DNA of 64,000 nt from Hippasteria phrygiana (GCA_037893225.1 JAZGUH010000370.1:186001-250000); one strand, 5' to 3'. Positions 1 to 11,674 are shown, counted from the stretch's first letter. Numbers and translations are program-made. Notes: a model not told the origin generated them from the letters alone.

Positions 1-36
1 ATTTATTGTGAAGGCACATGACATGTGATAACATCA

Positions 37-1089
37 TCATGACATTTCATTAATTGTCACACATTTCTCATTGGTGTGGATCATGTGGTGTCTCACTAGA
101 TTGACTTTATGTGTAAATGATTTGCCACAAACATCGCATACAAATGGCTTCTCATTAGTATGAATCCTGTGGTGTGTCACTAGACTATCATTGCGCGTGA
201 AGGATTTGCCACAAATGTCACATGCAAATGGCTTCTCATTGGTGTGGATCCTATGGTGTGTCACTAGATTGCCTTTCCGCGTGAAGGATTTGCCACAAAC
301 ATCGCATACAAATGGCTTCTTATTAGTGTGGATCATATCGTGTTTCACAAGATTGGATTTCTGCTTGAAGGATTTGCCACATACATCGCATACAAATGGC
401 TTCTCATTAGTGTGGATCCTGTGGTGTGTCACTAGACTGTCATTGCGCGTGAAGGATTTGCCACAAATGTCACATGCAAATGGCTTCTCATTAGTGTGGA
501 TCCTATGGTGTGTCACTAGACTGTCATTACACGTGAAGGATTTGCCACAAATGTCACATGCAAATGGCTTCTCATTGGTGTGGATTCTATAGTGTGTAAC
601 TAGATTGCCTTTCTGCCTGAAGGATTTGCCACAAACATCGCACACAAATGGCTTCTCATTGGTGTGGATCCTGTGGTGTCTCACTAGATTGCTTTTCAGC
701 GTGAAGGATATGCCACAAATGTCACATACAAATGGCTTCTCATTGGTGTGGATCCTGTGGTGTGTCACTAGATTGACTTTCTGTGTGAAGGATTTGCCAC
801 AAATGTCACATACAAATGGCTTCTCATTGGTGTGGATCCTGTGGTGTGTCACTAGACTGCCTTTCTGTTTTAAGGATTTGCCACAAATGTCACATACAAA
901 TGGTGTCTCATTGGTGTGGATCCTGTGGTGGCTCACTAGACTGCCTTTATGTGTGAAGGATATGCCACAAATGTCACATACAAATGGCTTCTCATTGGTG
1001 TGGATCCTGCGGTGTGTCACTAGATTGACTTTCTGCGTGAAGGATTTGCCACAAACATTGCATACAAATGGCTTATCCATGACATTCAT
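37..1089 (-). CDS. Tandem C2H2 zinc-finger protein, 12 fingers
   Basis: The 350-residue frame is almost entirely C2H2 fingers: twelve 28-residue units of the form C-x2-C-x12-H-x3-H joined by TNEKPF linkers, close to the TGEKPF linker of DNA-binding zinc-finger factors. Such proteins bind DNA in the nucleus with one helix per finger. No KRAB, BTB, SCAN or other effector domain is visible, and a short tail (TNEKCVTINEMS) follows the last finger. The recognition helices are few in type (QKVNLVT, RNDSLVT, QKGNLVT and similar), so neighbouring fingers were probably homogenised by unequal exchange. The ATG at 1089 was chosen because the upstream finger (1127-1222) is in another frame. The protein may therefore be the remnant of a longer one. 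The array is open throughout, which favours recent function or recent origin. A target cannot be inferred. Confidence 0.75.
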   Translation of the reverse strand: MNVMDKPFVCNVCGKSFTQKVNLVTHRRIHTNEKPFVCDICGISFTHKGSLVSHHRIHTNETPFVCDICGKSLKQKGSLVTHHRIHTNEKPFVCDICGKSFTQKVNLVTHHRIHTNEKPFVCDICGISFTLKSNLVRHHRIHTNEKPFVCDVCGKSFRQKGNLVTHYRIHTNEKPFACDICGKSFTCNDSLVTHHRIHTNEKPFACDICGKSFTRNDSLVTHHRIHTNEKPFVCDVCGKSFKQKSNLVKHDMIHTNKKPFVCDVCGKSFTRKGNLVTHHRIHTNEKPFACDICGKSFTRNDSLVTHHRIHTNEKPFVCDVCGKSFTHKVNLVRHHMIHTNEKCVTINEMS

Positions 1090-1126
1090 TGGTGTGGATC
1101 CTATGATGCATCACAAGACGACTCAC

Positions 1127-1222
1127 TTTGAAGGATTTATCAGAAATGTCGCACACAAACTGCTTCTCGCGTTTGTGTATATTTGGATGGTTGTTTCTTC
1201 TCTTCTTCGTGCTTGATATGTC
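1127..1222 (-). other. Exon-like upstream segment of zinc-finger copy A
   Basis: On the minus strand a cttgcag acceptor-like site is followed by 32 open codons (DIPSTKKRRNNHPNIH...), ending at AAA with GTGAGT after it. The end encodes a damaged finger (CDISDKSF, second cysteine replaced by serine). Past 1127 the sequence still resembles a finger (SRLVMHHRIHTNE) but a frame change separates it from the main array. The segment could be a former 5' coding exon or plain degenerate coding sequence. The distance to the array is too short for a normal intron. Confidence 0.45.
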
Positions 1223-1476
1223 CTGCAAGAAGTAGATTAAACATCAAGCATTTATGTACCAGTAAATTGTAATAATACCAGTAAACTGTAATAACATGAT
1301 TGTAAAAACAAGCAAGTTACAACACGCAGAGGGGCATTAGGACTTAATTCTTTGGCACCTATTTTTGCAAAGTATGATAACGATCGATCCGACGACAACA
1401 GTCCAGTGCCACAATAATAAACTTTATACACTATGTCTAGACTAACTAGAGGCCTTTTCACACTAGAGCGCCGAAA

Positions 1477-2515
1477 CCCGGTGTCATGCCAAAAAGTGTC
1501 CGCTGCCAAATACTGTCTGCTCATTAGCATACTGCTCTCTGATTGGTCAAGTGGGTATTATGTCATCGCGATACCGGAAGCTTGCTAAATAGTGTCCGGG
1601 CGTACGTAGCGTACATCATATCCATGGCGTCCTTGCCGACGTACAGTCAAGCTATCAACACTGCATGACGATAAGTTCTCATTCGCATCTTTTAATATCT
1701 TTAGGTTTATTTTACCTCTTTTATTGTTGATTTTTATAAATTTGACGGAAGGGCAATTAGCAGCATTAAAATAAGAATTATTCTCACTTTCTGGAATGTT
1801 GATTTTTATATTCGAATGAAAAAATTGCAATCTTTCAAATTACAAACTACACATTCATGTGGAAAATTTTTATAACCTGAACAGATTGTAATTTCCCGGG
1901 AACTAGCTGCTGATTGGCCTCTTCAACAGGGCATATCTTGTTCATGCATCTTCATAATGTTCTTAAATACATATACTTACATGTAGTATTTATAATAAAT
2001 ACAAAAAGGGGATCTTGGAAAGGAGAACATTGGGGGAAATATGAAGAGGGAACATAAGTAACAAGCAGACAGTATGATAAAATTGAACGGGCTGTCATCA
2101 AGAACAAAAAAGTGGATAAAAACTCATCCCAACGATTCAAAATAGTCGCTGGTACATGAATACGTATGACTCATGAGGTATAGTAAAAAAAAGTACATTG
2201 TATTTGGCAAGGAACGGACAGTATCTGGCAGGAATTTAGCAGACAGTATGTGGCAAGGAATGGACAGTATTTGGTAGCGTGCTTTGTGTGTGGTGGGTGT
2301 TCATATTCTGCAGTGCATAAATAATGCAACGTGCGTTGCAACGCATGCGTGAGCGGACACTTTTTAGCAGCGGACACTATTTGGCATGATTACATGCCAA
2401 AGAGTGTCCGTGTCTTTTGCGCGTGCTCAGCGGCCAGTATTTGACCAATCAGAGAGCAGTATGGGAATAATCGGACAGTATTTGGCACCGGACACTTTTT
2501 GGCATGACACCGGGG
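1477..2515. mobile_element. DNA transposon with ~75-bp terminal inverted repeats
   Basis: The left end (CCCGGTGTCATGCCAAAAAG at 1477) and the right end (reverse complement, ending near 2515) match as imperfect inverted repeats of about 75-80 bp. Both continue into TGCCAAATACTGTC and CTGCTCTCTGATTGGTCAA. The motif GGACAGTATTTGGCA recurs inside (2210-2275, 2340-2400). No transposase frame is convincing, so this looks like a non-autonomous element. A target duplication was not identified. Confidence 0.7.
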
Positions 2516-3880
2516 CGAACCATTAATTAGATATGTCTAAAATCCAAACAAAAACATCCGAATTCAACCTTACAACGGCCACCAAAATACTAGATACGCC
2601 ACCTTCGGAACAAGTGGAGTTCCATGATCAGATGAAGGTACCAAGGTTTACTTATACCATCCAAATAGAAAGTGAAATTTACCGTTTAATTCCCAGACAC
2701 CCGCAGAACATGTCTTTTCGCTGTCTTGAAGTTCAGATCATGACCCCTCGACCTTGCATGACGTCACCCGATGCGCAGCGCCTGCATGCATAGACTTGAT
2801 TTCAAGTCCCAGATCGCGGTTGAGTTTCGAATATCGCATTCAGATATTCATTTTCGCTTATTAAATGCCAATGTTTTAGCAGGGCTTGTTTGAGAGCTGG
2901 GTGTTCTATTTGTGGGTAGTATCACGGGAGTCTCGCGTACTTGAGGAAGGAGGGCTAAATCTTCCTTTTTGTATCCGCGTTTTTAAAGTTTGTCTCTGAA
3001 GAATTCAACCTTATCCTCAAAATCTTCCGAGTGTGTACATATACATGTATGCGGTTATATCTCGCTGTTAAAAAAAAATTACGCCTCGGGTGGGTCAGTC
3101 ACACATCCACACGGCTGGCATACCCACCAACCTATTTGTAAATATACAAAAACAATTTCTGCAAGACCAGTCACTTTAATACGTAAAAACCGATCATGAG
3201 ACTTTGCTCAACAGAACCTTTCCCACAAATAAAAAAGAATGGAAAGAGAGGGTAATGATTTTGTTGATGCCTTTAACAACCCCCACCCTCCCTCTCCTCC
3301 CCTAAACGAATTTTGACTCACTGCGGCTTTTTCCTGAAATGATAAAAAAAAAATAAGATAAACTGATCATTCCTTAAATTTTGCCTGCACACACCGGTTC
3401 TTTCTTTCTTTCTTGCTATTTTCAAAATCTAAAAAGCACTTCATCTTGTAAAGAACAAAAAGTTCAACCAAAATGAACAATCGGTTAACCAGGGCCCTGA
3501 AACAAAAGTTACATCACATTGACTCAAAATCGTAACATATAGTCTGCATGTATGATTACGCCCCCTCCCAAACACAGTTGTCAGTTGAAGTCTAATATCG
3601 GTATTTTAATTACATTGTATTACATGCGCCGCACGTGCGTTCATACCGTCTTTGTTGGGATCTGAACATTTCCGCGTTCTAAGTGGCAAAGACCGACTAT
3701 TCCCCACCTTACTGTGATTGTCGTGAGGCATAAACTGTCTCCCCACCACAAACCAATCTACCTTCCGACAAACCGAGCTCTTGCCCACAGTGCGTTTAAA
3801 CTCAATGCAGGGAAAGTAAACGAACGACACTCGCACTTGCTGTGTTGCGTGGTGGTGCTGGCCTGTCAAGGGGGGTTGTC
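2516..3880. other. No gene recognised; minor repeat similarity
   Basis: No convincing coding sequence. Positions about 2630-2710 (aaggtaccaaggtttactta ... aaatttaccgtttaattcc) resemble 24028-24105, so a short dispersed repeat is present. The rest is AT-rich unique-looking sequence with a TTTC microsatellite near 3400. Confidence 0.4.
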
Positions 3881-3881
3881 G

Positions 3882-4886
3882 GTCACTTCGCCCAAAAACC
3901 ACATCGCCCTCAACCACTTCGCCCTCAACCACTTCGCCCAAACGCCACTTCGCCCAAATCCCACTTCGCCCAATCACCCCTTCGCCCAAACGCCACTTCG
4001 CCCAAAAACCACTTCGCCCAATTACTACTTCGCCCAAAAACCACTTCGCCCCAAAACCACTTCGCCCAAAAACCACTTCGCCCAATTTTTAAGCACCCAA
4101 GATTTTGTCCCCAATGTGTTCGTTTTCGTTTTCTATTTCGTTTTGATGGTGCATTCAAAACTTTATTTGCGTTGTGACATCCTTTTTGTGACCATGCTTT
4201 TATTTTCTTATTAGTTTATAGGCAATTGACCTGTCGCCGTTTACGAGTTAACCACGCCCCTTAGACAACCCTATGGGATTTTTGTGTGGTAATTTTTGTT
4301 TGTCTCAGATTTTGCGCATTCCACGTGGAATTTTAATTGATGTGATTGGACAATAATTCATAAGCTGCGTTGACGCGATTCCACCGCGATAGGTCAATTA
4401 TTTTTATCAAGTGGTCATTCAAATTATTACGATTTTATGACTTCTGACTAGCGCCCACCCAAACAAAGATACTGACAATTTGGGAGACCGCCAACATAGG
4501 GCAAGATAGCTCATTAGTTGGTAGTATATACCATGGAGGAAGGCTTCCTCCATAGAGCGCTGGTACGGTATTCCGGAGGTTTTTATAAAAAATTCGTAAA
4601 ATGTATAACGTAATTTTTTACAAACATTTATATTCTAACATATTAACTGATATGAGGGATGATGTACAATTTATGTAACAAACTAATGAAATGAAAAAGG
4701 GCATACGGATCGGGCATGGGCGAAGTGGTTTTTGGGCGAAGTGGATTTTGGGCGAAGTGGATTTTGGGCGAAGTGGCATTTGGGCGAAGTGGCGTTTGGG
4801 CGAAGGGGTAATTGGGCGAAGTGGCGTTTGGGCGAAGTGGTTGAGGGCGAAGTGGTTGAGGGCGATGTGGCTTTTGGGCGAAGTGA
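3882..4886. mobile_element. Element with inverted minisatellite ends
   Basis: The left end (3882-4088) is an array of 14-17 bp units with core CACTTCGCCC; the right end (4717-4886) is the same array reverse complemented (GGGCGAAGTG). The unit order is conserved between arms: the first units from each outer end read CACATCGCCC then CTCAACCACTTCGCCC twice. The arms are therefore inverted copies of one array, not independent satellites. The roughly 630-bp centre has no plausible transposase. The open frames within the arrays are repeat artefacts. Confidence 0.75.
4475..4590 (+). repeat. tRNA-derived SINE fragment
   Basis: gacaatttgggagaccgcca followed by a box A-like segment (tagctcattagttggta) and tacggtattccggagg matches the order of segments at 40169-40250. 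The copy is truncated before box B and carries a palindromic insert (atggaggaaggcttcctcca). It lies in the centre of the inverted-minisatellite element. Confidence 0.5.
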
Positions 4887-4953
4887 CTGTAAAGCTCAAG
4901 GGTTATTGGAAAGTTACGGGCTCTGCGCAAGTTAGTACGCGAACCCTTAAAAA

Positions 4954-5075
4954 GTGGGGGGGGGGGGGGGGGGGGTGATTACATTGGTCACCCCCCCCCC
5001 CCAGGTCAAAAAGTGGGGGAATATATCCCCCCCCCCCCAGGTCAAAAAGTGGGGGCATATATCCCCCCCCCCCGG
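4954..5075. repeat. Poly-G/poly-C tandem repeat
   Basis: A long G run is followed by about three units of 'C run, aggtcaaaaagtggggg, atat'. This is simple-sequence expansion; no coding role is visible. Confidence 0.8.
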
Positions 5076-5482
5076 GATCTCCGCCCATGATCGTCATCTT
5101 GAGCTTGGCTCATTAGCTTGTTTAGTGTAGAACAAGGTCTTTGAGACTGGGAGTTTTCCAACATTTCTTTTTGGCTATCTATAGTTGTTGGAAAAGTTGG
5201 TCCCATGTCGTCCTCCGATTCGTCGGCCATGTTGACCAGACGGAGGGCTAACTTTAGATCTCACAAGCAACTACATGTACATGTACAACTATGCAGGATG
5301 AAGCAGAGTTGTAGTCGAGTCCCTGCAAATCCTTTCACAAGTCCTTCTGCAAGTCCAGTCAGAAGTCCTTTTATAAAGCCGGTCGCTAAGTAACTGGATG
5401 AACAATGACAAAGGAATGCCTTTGTCAAAGCTCATTTGAATAGCGTGCGATTGGGATTAGGACTGGAGGGCTTGTGATGGAT

Positions 5483-8400
5483 CCCAGCTAACACATTATG
5501 CTTTTATAACATTATGAAAAGGTCTTACGGATGTTATATATAAAACATTTTAAAATAACATTTTAAAAACCTTATAGAAATGTTATGATAAACAGAACAA
5601 CATTTTAATAACATAATTTAAATGTCTCAAATTTGACGTTTTATCGAGTATGTTAAAGTGATGTCATCCAAATGTTATAACCAAATGTTTTAATTTAGTT
5701 TTCATGAGGGAAAGTTTGCCATAAATGTGATATTTTAAAAATATAATCCAGATGTTTTATAAATATCATAAAACGTTACTAAAACATCTCCTGAATGCTT
5801 GAGTCCACGGTACTATCAAAAACGTTTGAAAATGTTATAAATGCACTTCTATCTAAGTGGTTTAACTTAATTAATAAATGTCAGTGCATGTGATATTTTG
5901 AAGACGTCATTATAATGTTGCCACCTTATTATCTGTAAGTTTTTATAATGTTCTTAAAACATATTTTTAAAAATATAATACTATGTTTTACAAATATCCC
6001 TAAAATGTCATACCGCAGAGTTGACAACATTCATAAAACATTTTATAGATGTTTGAGTCCATGGAAGAATCAGTAACGTTAAAAAAATGTTTAAAAAACA
6101 CTTCATACTGATGTTTAAAACTTGTCCGAATTATTAAATGTATCTCAGAACATTTTATATTTAAAAGACATCATTATAATGTTACCAGTCGTATGTTTTT
6201 ATAATGTTCTTAAAACATATATTTGTATCCTTAAAAACATGTTGCAGAACTATGTGTAAAATATTATGCCAAATTATTGATAACATTCTTAAAACATGTT
6301 ATAAATATTTGAGTCCACATAACTATTATTACCGTTTTAATAATGTCAAAAAAGCATTTCTGCCTGATGTTTAAAACTTGTCTTTGGTAAAAAATAAATC
6401 TCAGGCATTTGATATCAAAACGACGCGATGATAATGTTACCATCTCAACATGTGTATGTTTTCATGATGTTCTTAAAACATCTTTTAAAAATATGAAACC
6501 ATGTTTCACAGATATCCCTAAAATATTATGACAAAGAGTTGACAACATTCTTAAAACATGATGTAAATGTTTGAGTCCATGAAAGAATTAGTTAAACGTC
6601 TAAATTGTTAAATATATCTTAGAGCATTTTATATTTGAAAGACATCATTATAGTGTTACCACCTAAATAGTCGTATATTATTATGATGATGTTCTTAAAA
6701 CATATGCGTATAGCATACAAAACATTTTTCAGAAATATCTTTAAAATGTTATGCCAAATTATAGATAACATTCTTAAAACATGTTATACATGTTCAAGTT
6801 AAGAAATATATGTACATGTATTAGGTAATAAATATATCTCTCGGGCATTTGATATCAAAACGACGTTATGATAATGTTACCATCTGAACATTTGCATTCA
6901 AAAAATGTGTTTAAAACATCTTTAAAAAATATAAAACCATGTTTCATAGATATCCCTAAAAATGTTATGACAAGAGTTGACAACATTCTTAAAACATGTT
7001 ATTAATGTTTATAGTGCATGGAAGAATCGGTTAAACGTTTAAATAATATGTTGCTGCAAAAGTACTTGTCTGAATTGTTAAATACCAGTATATCATAGAG
7101 CTTTTGATTTTTAAAAGACATCATTATAATGTTACCACCTAAATATAGTGGTGTACTATTATGAAGTTCTTAAAACATGTGTGTATAGCATTAAAACATG
7201 TTTCAGAAATATCTTACACAGGTTATGCCAAATTCTTGACAACATTTCTAAAACATGTTATAAATGTTCGAGTCCACAGAACTATACTATAAACGTTTTA
7301 TTATTGTTGTAAAAACATTTCTGCCTGGTGTTTAAAACTTGTCTTAGATAATAAATATATCTCGGGGCATTTGATATAACGACGTCGTGATAATATTACC
7401 CTCTGAAAATTTTTATGATTTTATGATGTTCTGAAAGCATCTTTGAAAAATATGAAACTATGTTTTACAGATATCCCTAAAATGTTATGCCAAATTTTTG
7501 ACAACATTCTTAAAACATGTTCTAAATGTTCGAGTCCACAGAACTATACTATAAACGTTTTAATAATGTTATCAAAACATTTCTTCCTGGTGTTTAAAAC
7601 TTGTCTCAGAAAATAAATATATCTTGGGGCATTTGATATCATAACGACGTCGTGATAATGTTACCATCTGAACATTTTTATGTTTTTATGATGTTTTGAA
7701 AACATTTTTGAAAAATATGAACCATGTTTTACAGATATCTATAACATGTTATGACAACAAGAGTTGACAACATTCTTAAAACATGTTCTAAATGTTCAAG
7801 TCCATAGAACTATACTATACACGTTATAATAATGTTGTAAAAACATTTCTGCCTGGTGTTTAAAACTTGTCTTAGATAATAAATATTTCTCGGGGCATTT
7901 AATATCATAACGACGTCGTGATAATGTTACAATCTGAACATATTTATGATTTTATGATGTTCTGAAAACATCTTTGAAAAATATGAAACCATGTTTTACA
8001 GATATCCCTAAAATGTTATGCCAAATTCTTGACAACATTCTTAAAACATGTTCTAAATGTTCGAGTCCACAGAACTATACTATAAACGTTATAATAATGT
8101 TTTAAAAACATTTCTGCCTGGTGTTTAAAACTTGTCTTAGATAATAAATATATCTCGGGGCATTTGGTATCATAACGACGTCGTGGTAATGTTACCCTCT
8201 GAACATTTTTATGGTTTTATGATGTTTTGAAAGCATCTTTGAAAAATATGAAACTATGTTTTACAGATATCCCTAAAATGTTATGCCAAATTGTTGACAA
8301 CATTCTTAAAACATGTTCTAAATGTTCGAGTCCACAGAACTATACTATAAACGTTATAATAATGTTTTAAAAACATTTCTGCCTGGTGTTTAAAACTTGT

Positions 8401-9005
8401 CTTAGATAATAAATATATCTCGGGGCATTTGATATCATAACGACGTCGTGATAATGTTACCATCTGAACATTTTTATGTTTTTATGATGTTCTGAAAACA
8501 TCTTTGAAAAATGTAAAACTATGTTTTACAGATATCTCTAAAATGTTATGCAAAATTCTTGACAACATTCTTAAAACATGTTCTAAATGTTCGAGTCCAC
8601 AGAACTATACTATAAACGTTTTAATAATGTTGTAAAAACATTTCTTCCTGGTGTTTAAAACTTGTCTTAGAAAATAAATATATCTCGGGGCATTTGATAT
8701 CATAACGACGTCGTGATAATGTTACAATCTGAACATATTTATGATTTTATGATGTTCTGAAAACATCTTTGAAAAAAATGAAACCATGTTTTACAGATAT
8801 CCCTAAAATGTGATGCCAAATTCTTGACAACATTCTTAAAACATGTTCTAAATGTTCGAGTCCACAGAACTATACTATAAACGTTTTAATAATGTTGTAA
8901 AAACATTTCTTCCTGGTGTTTAAAACTTGTCTTAGAAAATACATATATCTTGGGGCATTTGATATCATAACGACGTCGTGATAATGTTACCATCTGAACA
9001 TTTGT
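5483..9005. repeat. ~265-bp satellite array, about 13 units
   Basis: Using the marker ACAACATTCTTAAAACATG, units recur at about 6024, 6280, 6542, 6765, 6980, 7239, 7501, 7767, 8032, 8297, 8562 and 8827. The last six spacings are 262, 266, 265, 265, 265 and 265 bp, while earlier ones vary from 215 to 262. The right-hand units are nearly identical and the left-hand ones are strongly diverged. All are AT-rich and without coding potential. Confidence 0.85.
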
Positions 9006-9635
9006 GATGATGTTGTGACAACGTTATAGTGACCTCAATGTGCATGTTGACCCCAAGTGGGCGTGGTAAACCTTGGTGAAACAATTTTGTCACTTTCTTT
9101 CAACATGAACGTTATGTTTTGCGTAACAGCGATATGTTTTAGGGTGTTTTCATAGAGATAATTGTGTAATATTTAACTATTCAAAGTCTCAAAGAAACAA
9201 ATTTGCAAAACAAAACAAATAGAAGAATTTTGACTTGCAAACTGTGACTAAAGACGACGGTGATATTGGGCATATATATACCATTTAGGGACGTACTTAA
9301 AATGGAGGAGAGGTTTCCTCAGATATTTAATTATGTATAGTATGTATACATAGTATTAATATATTGTATAGTATGTTAACCAATATTAATTAAGTATTAA
9401 TCGATATAAAATCATTGATTTTCAGGAGCAGAGTTGCCGAATCTTGATAACATAAACCGTTTCATTAATTGCAGGAACGATTAAGTGTGGGAATGGCATA
9501 CAGATCCATAGAGCTTGCAAATTACTGCTCCAACACGTAGTTCAAACGTTAATTAATACAAATTATAATATGATTTATTTTTACGTTAAAATAACATTTA
9601 TTTTATAACATTTTAGTAACATTTGGGTGCAGCAA

Positions 9636-10354
9636 CCCAGCTAACACATTGATGTTTTGATAACGTGGTATAAATGTTATGTGTAATGTTGTGATGATAT
9701 TACGAAATAATGTTATGGCGACATGGTCTTACAAACGTTTTAGTGATACCTACATGACATTAATGAAAAAATGTTGGTGCGATGTTTTCATAACGTTTCA
9801 AAATGTTCACAAAAATTGCCCATGAAATATTTTTACGATGTCAAATTAATATTTCATGGGCAATGTGTGTAAACATTTTGAAACGTTATGAAAACATCGC
9901 ACCAACGTTTTTTCATGAATGTCATGTCGGTATCACAAAAACGTTTGTAAGACCATGTCGCCATAACATTTTTGCGAAATATCACGACAACATTACCTTA
10001 AAGATGTTATTTTGATGTTTCAGCATCAGGTCAATGTAACGTTATGAAAACATCGCACTAACGTTTTTTCATGAATGTCATGTCGGTATCACAAAAACGT
10101 TTGTAAGACCATGTCGCCATAACATTTTTGCGAAATATCACGACAACATACCTTAAAGATGTTATTTTGATGTTTCAGCATCAGGTCAATGTAACGTTAT
10201 GAAAACATCGCACCAACGCTTTTTCATGAATGTCATGTCGGTATCACAAAAACGTTTGTAAGACCATGTCGCCATAACATTATTTCGTAATATCATCAAA
10301 ACATTACACATAACATTTATACCACGTTATAAAAACATCAATGTGTTAGCTGGG
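9636..10354. mobile_element. Foldback element with amplified 155-bp arm unit
   Basis: CCCAGCTAACACATTGATG at 9636 reappears reverse complemented ending at 10354, and the arms pair through to a centre near 9838 (ttgcccatgaaatatt / aatatttcatgggcaa). The right arm holds three copies of a 155-156 bp unit starting CGTTATGAAAACATCGCA at 9884, 10040 and 10195. The same terminal motif (CCCAGCTAACACATTATG) occurs at 5483, at the left edge of the satellite, so the foldback sequence and the satellite may share ancestry. Confidence 0.75.
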
Positions 10355-10394
10355 CGACTTGCAGGGACTTGTGATGGACTCGGCTACATCCCTG

Positions 10395-10670
10395 GTATGA
10401 AGGATGTGTAAATGACAAGAAATGTATGAAATGAGACGAGATGTTATTCAGAGATCTCACCCCACTTTTCAGTAGTCAGAGAAAGTTTCAGTCTGTGGAA
10501 AAATTCGGTCCTCTTTGGCGTAGAAAACAGCACGTCCTCACACCTCGATGTCGCAACCCGCCTTGACACAATACCTATAATATATATTGTAGAATTAAAA
10601 GACGAGATGGGCAGCGCGTACTACAGACGTGCATTATGCCTACCCCTAGAGCTATGGAGCTACTACCGGT
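10395..10670. other. No feature recognised
   Basis: Short unique-looking spacer between the hAT-like element and the next dispersed repeat. No gene, inverted repeat or satellite was seen. Confidence 0.4.
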
Positions 10671-11674
10671 AGGAGCCCCACAGTTCCAGGGGTGCAATCT
10701 GCCATGGGCAGCGCCATTCAGCGCGTGGGCCGACGCGCATTATGACGATACCTTTTTCAACATTAACATTTTAAAATTGTTTCAAACTACGCTGCTGCAG
10801 TTTGTCACAGCAATAATAGACGAATGGGAAGGCAATATTATTTTACTGTATTAATTTTAACCCTCCTATGCAAACATACATTCTGAGCCATGTTGTTGTA
10901 TGGGTCAAAATCAGTCAAGGTGATTGTTTTGACCCTCCTAACATAGTACAAAACCACATGTAATCCGATCACATCTGTGTAAAAGTATAGCAGTGGAGGT
11001 GGAAGGAAATTTTGACTGATTTTAACCTTTTAAATAGTGACGCAATGTGCGAATATTTATGTTTTCAATAAAATTCGATTACTTATTTTTATTGAGTGAC
11101 GTTCTCACTCTCGGTGCGCGAACCTCTTTGCTAATTGCCATTTCTATGCTTTCTTTTATGCTCACACTCACAGTCTTTGACCAGAAACTTCACTTTTTAT
11201 TTTTTTTGCAGTCGGCGACCTTGCATTTTTGGATATGAAAACAAATCTATGGGGCGTGATCCCTCCCTTTGCAATTTCTTGGGGGGGGGGGGGGTGTGGG
11301 GGGATCCGCCTGTGATCAAGGATTTGTATTTACCCCCGACATTAATGTTAGACCGTGAACTCTGTCTAGATTCTACTTTTTTCAGTTTCATGTTGAGAAT
11401 GCCCTAAAGGTGTTTATTTCTAGCGTATGATGTGAATATTATTTTCTGCTGTGTGTTTTTGCAGCATCGATTTTGTCAGTGTTGCCGTAAGTTGTGTGCT
11501 GCATATTTTTATCAAGTTTCTGTATTGAAGTAAAATATTGAAGTGAAAATGTTTTGTGCTTGGAGCGCTGGGATTTTGCAACATCATCCTTTCATTCACA
11601 AGTTCGATTTTGTCGGTGTGTAATTGTTGTTTGCGCTACATTTTAACCTGGTTTCTGCATCAATTTTCAAAGTG
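10671..11674. repeat. Dispersed repeat R1, copy 1
   Basis: aggagccccacagttccagg through caattttcaaagtga is repeated in the same orientation at 39359-40128. Differences include a roughly 180-bp insertion here (10861-11036) and poly-G growth near 11280. No coding potential is shared by both copies, and no terminal repeats were found, so the class is unknown. Confidence 0.8.
10861..11036. mobile_element. TTAA-flanked MITE (CCCTCCTATG family)
   Basis: This segment interrupts repeat R1; copy 2 of R1 (39541-39560) shows the uninterrupted sequence. It starts with CCCTCCTATGCAAAC right after TTAA. A reverse-complement relative lies at 48047-48235. The right end appears truncated. TTAA with CCC ends is typical of piggyBac-type non-autonomous elements. 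Confidence 0.6.

Larger units (their letters stand above)
1..1440 (-). repeat. Zinc-finger duplicon, copy A
   Basis: This block is a diverged copy of 13432-16835. The similarity covers the 3' end (tgacatgtgataacatcatc at 19-38 resembles 13440-13461), the finger array, a degenerate upstream finger and about 200 bp of 5' flank ending near 1437. Both copies read on the minus strand. Copy A lacks the transposon present in the 3' part of copy B, so it preserves the empty target site (TTAA near 50-53). The finger numbers differ (12 versus 20 or more), so the array itself expanded or contracted after duplication. Confidence 0.85.
5304..10394. mobile_element. hAT-like non-autonomous element, 5.1 kb, satellite-bearing
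   Basis: The left terminus CAGAGTTGTAGTCGAGTCC (5304) and the right terminus (ending CATCCCTG at 10394; reverse complement CAGGGATGTAGCCGAGTCC) form terminal inverted repeats, with further similarity inside (CCCTGCAA, CACAAGTCC). The flanks GGATGAAG (5296-5303) and GTATGAAG (10395-10402) agree at 7 of 8 positions, as expected for an old 8-bp duplication of the hAT superfamily. The interior has no transposase and consists of a satellite array and a foldback sequence. Superfamily assignment rests on the 8-bp duplication and CAG ends. Confidence 0.65.

Noticed and set aside
191..1216. Long plus-strand open frames with '[20 protein letters not shown]' repeats
   Set aside because: They are the antisense reading of the zinc-finger array; the 84-bp unit leaves this frame open by chance, and no known protein has this repeat.
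3606..4978. Open frames on both strands rich in 'FAQTPLRP' or 'GEVVFGRSG'
   Set aside because: Translations of the CACTTCGCCC minisatellite arms, not genes.
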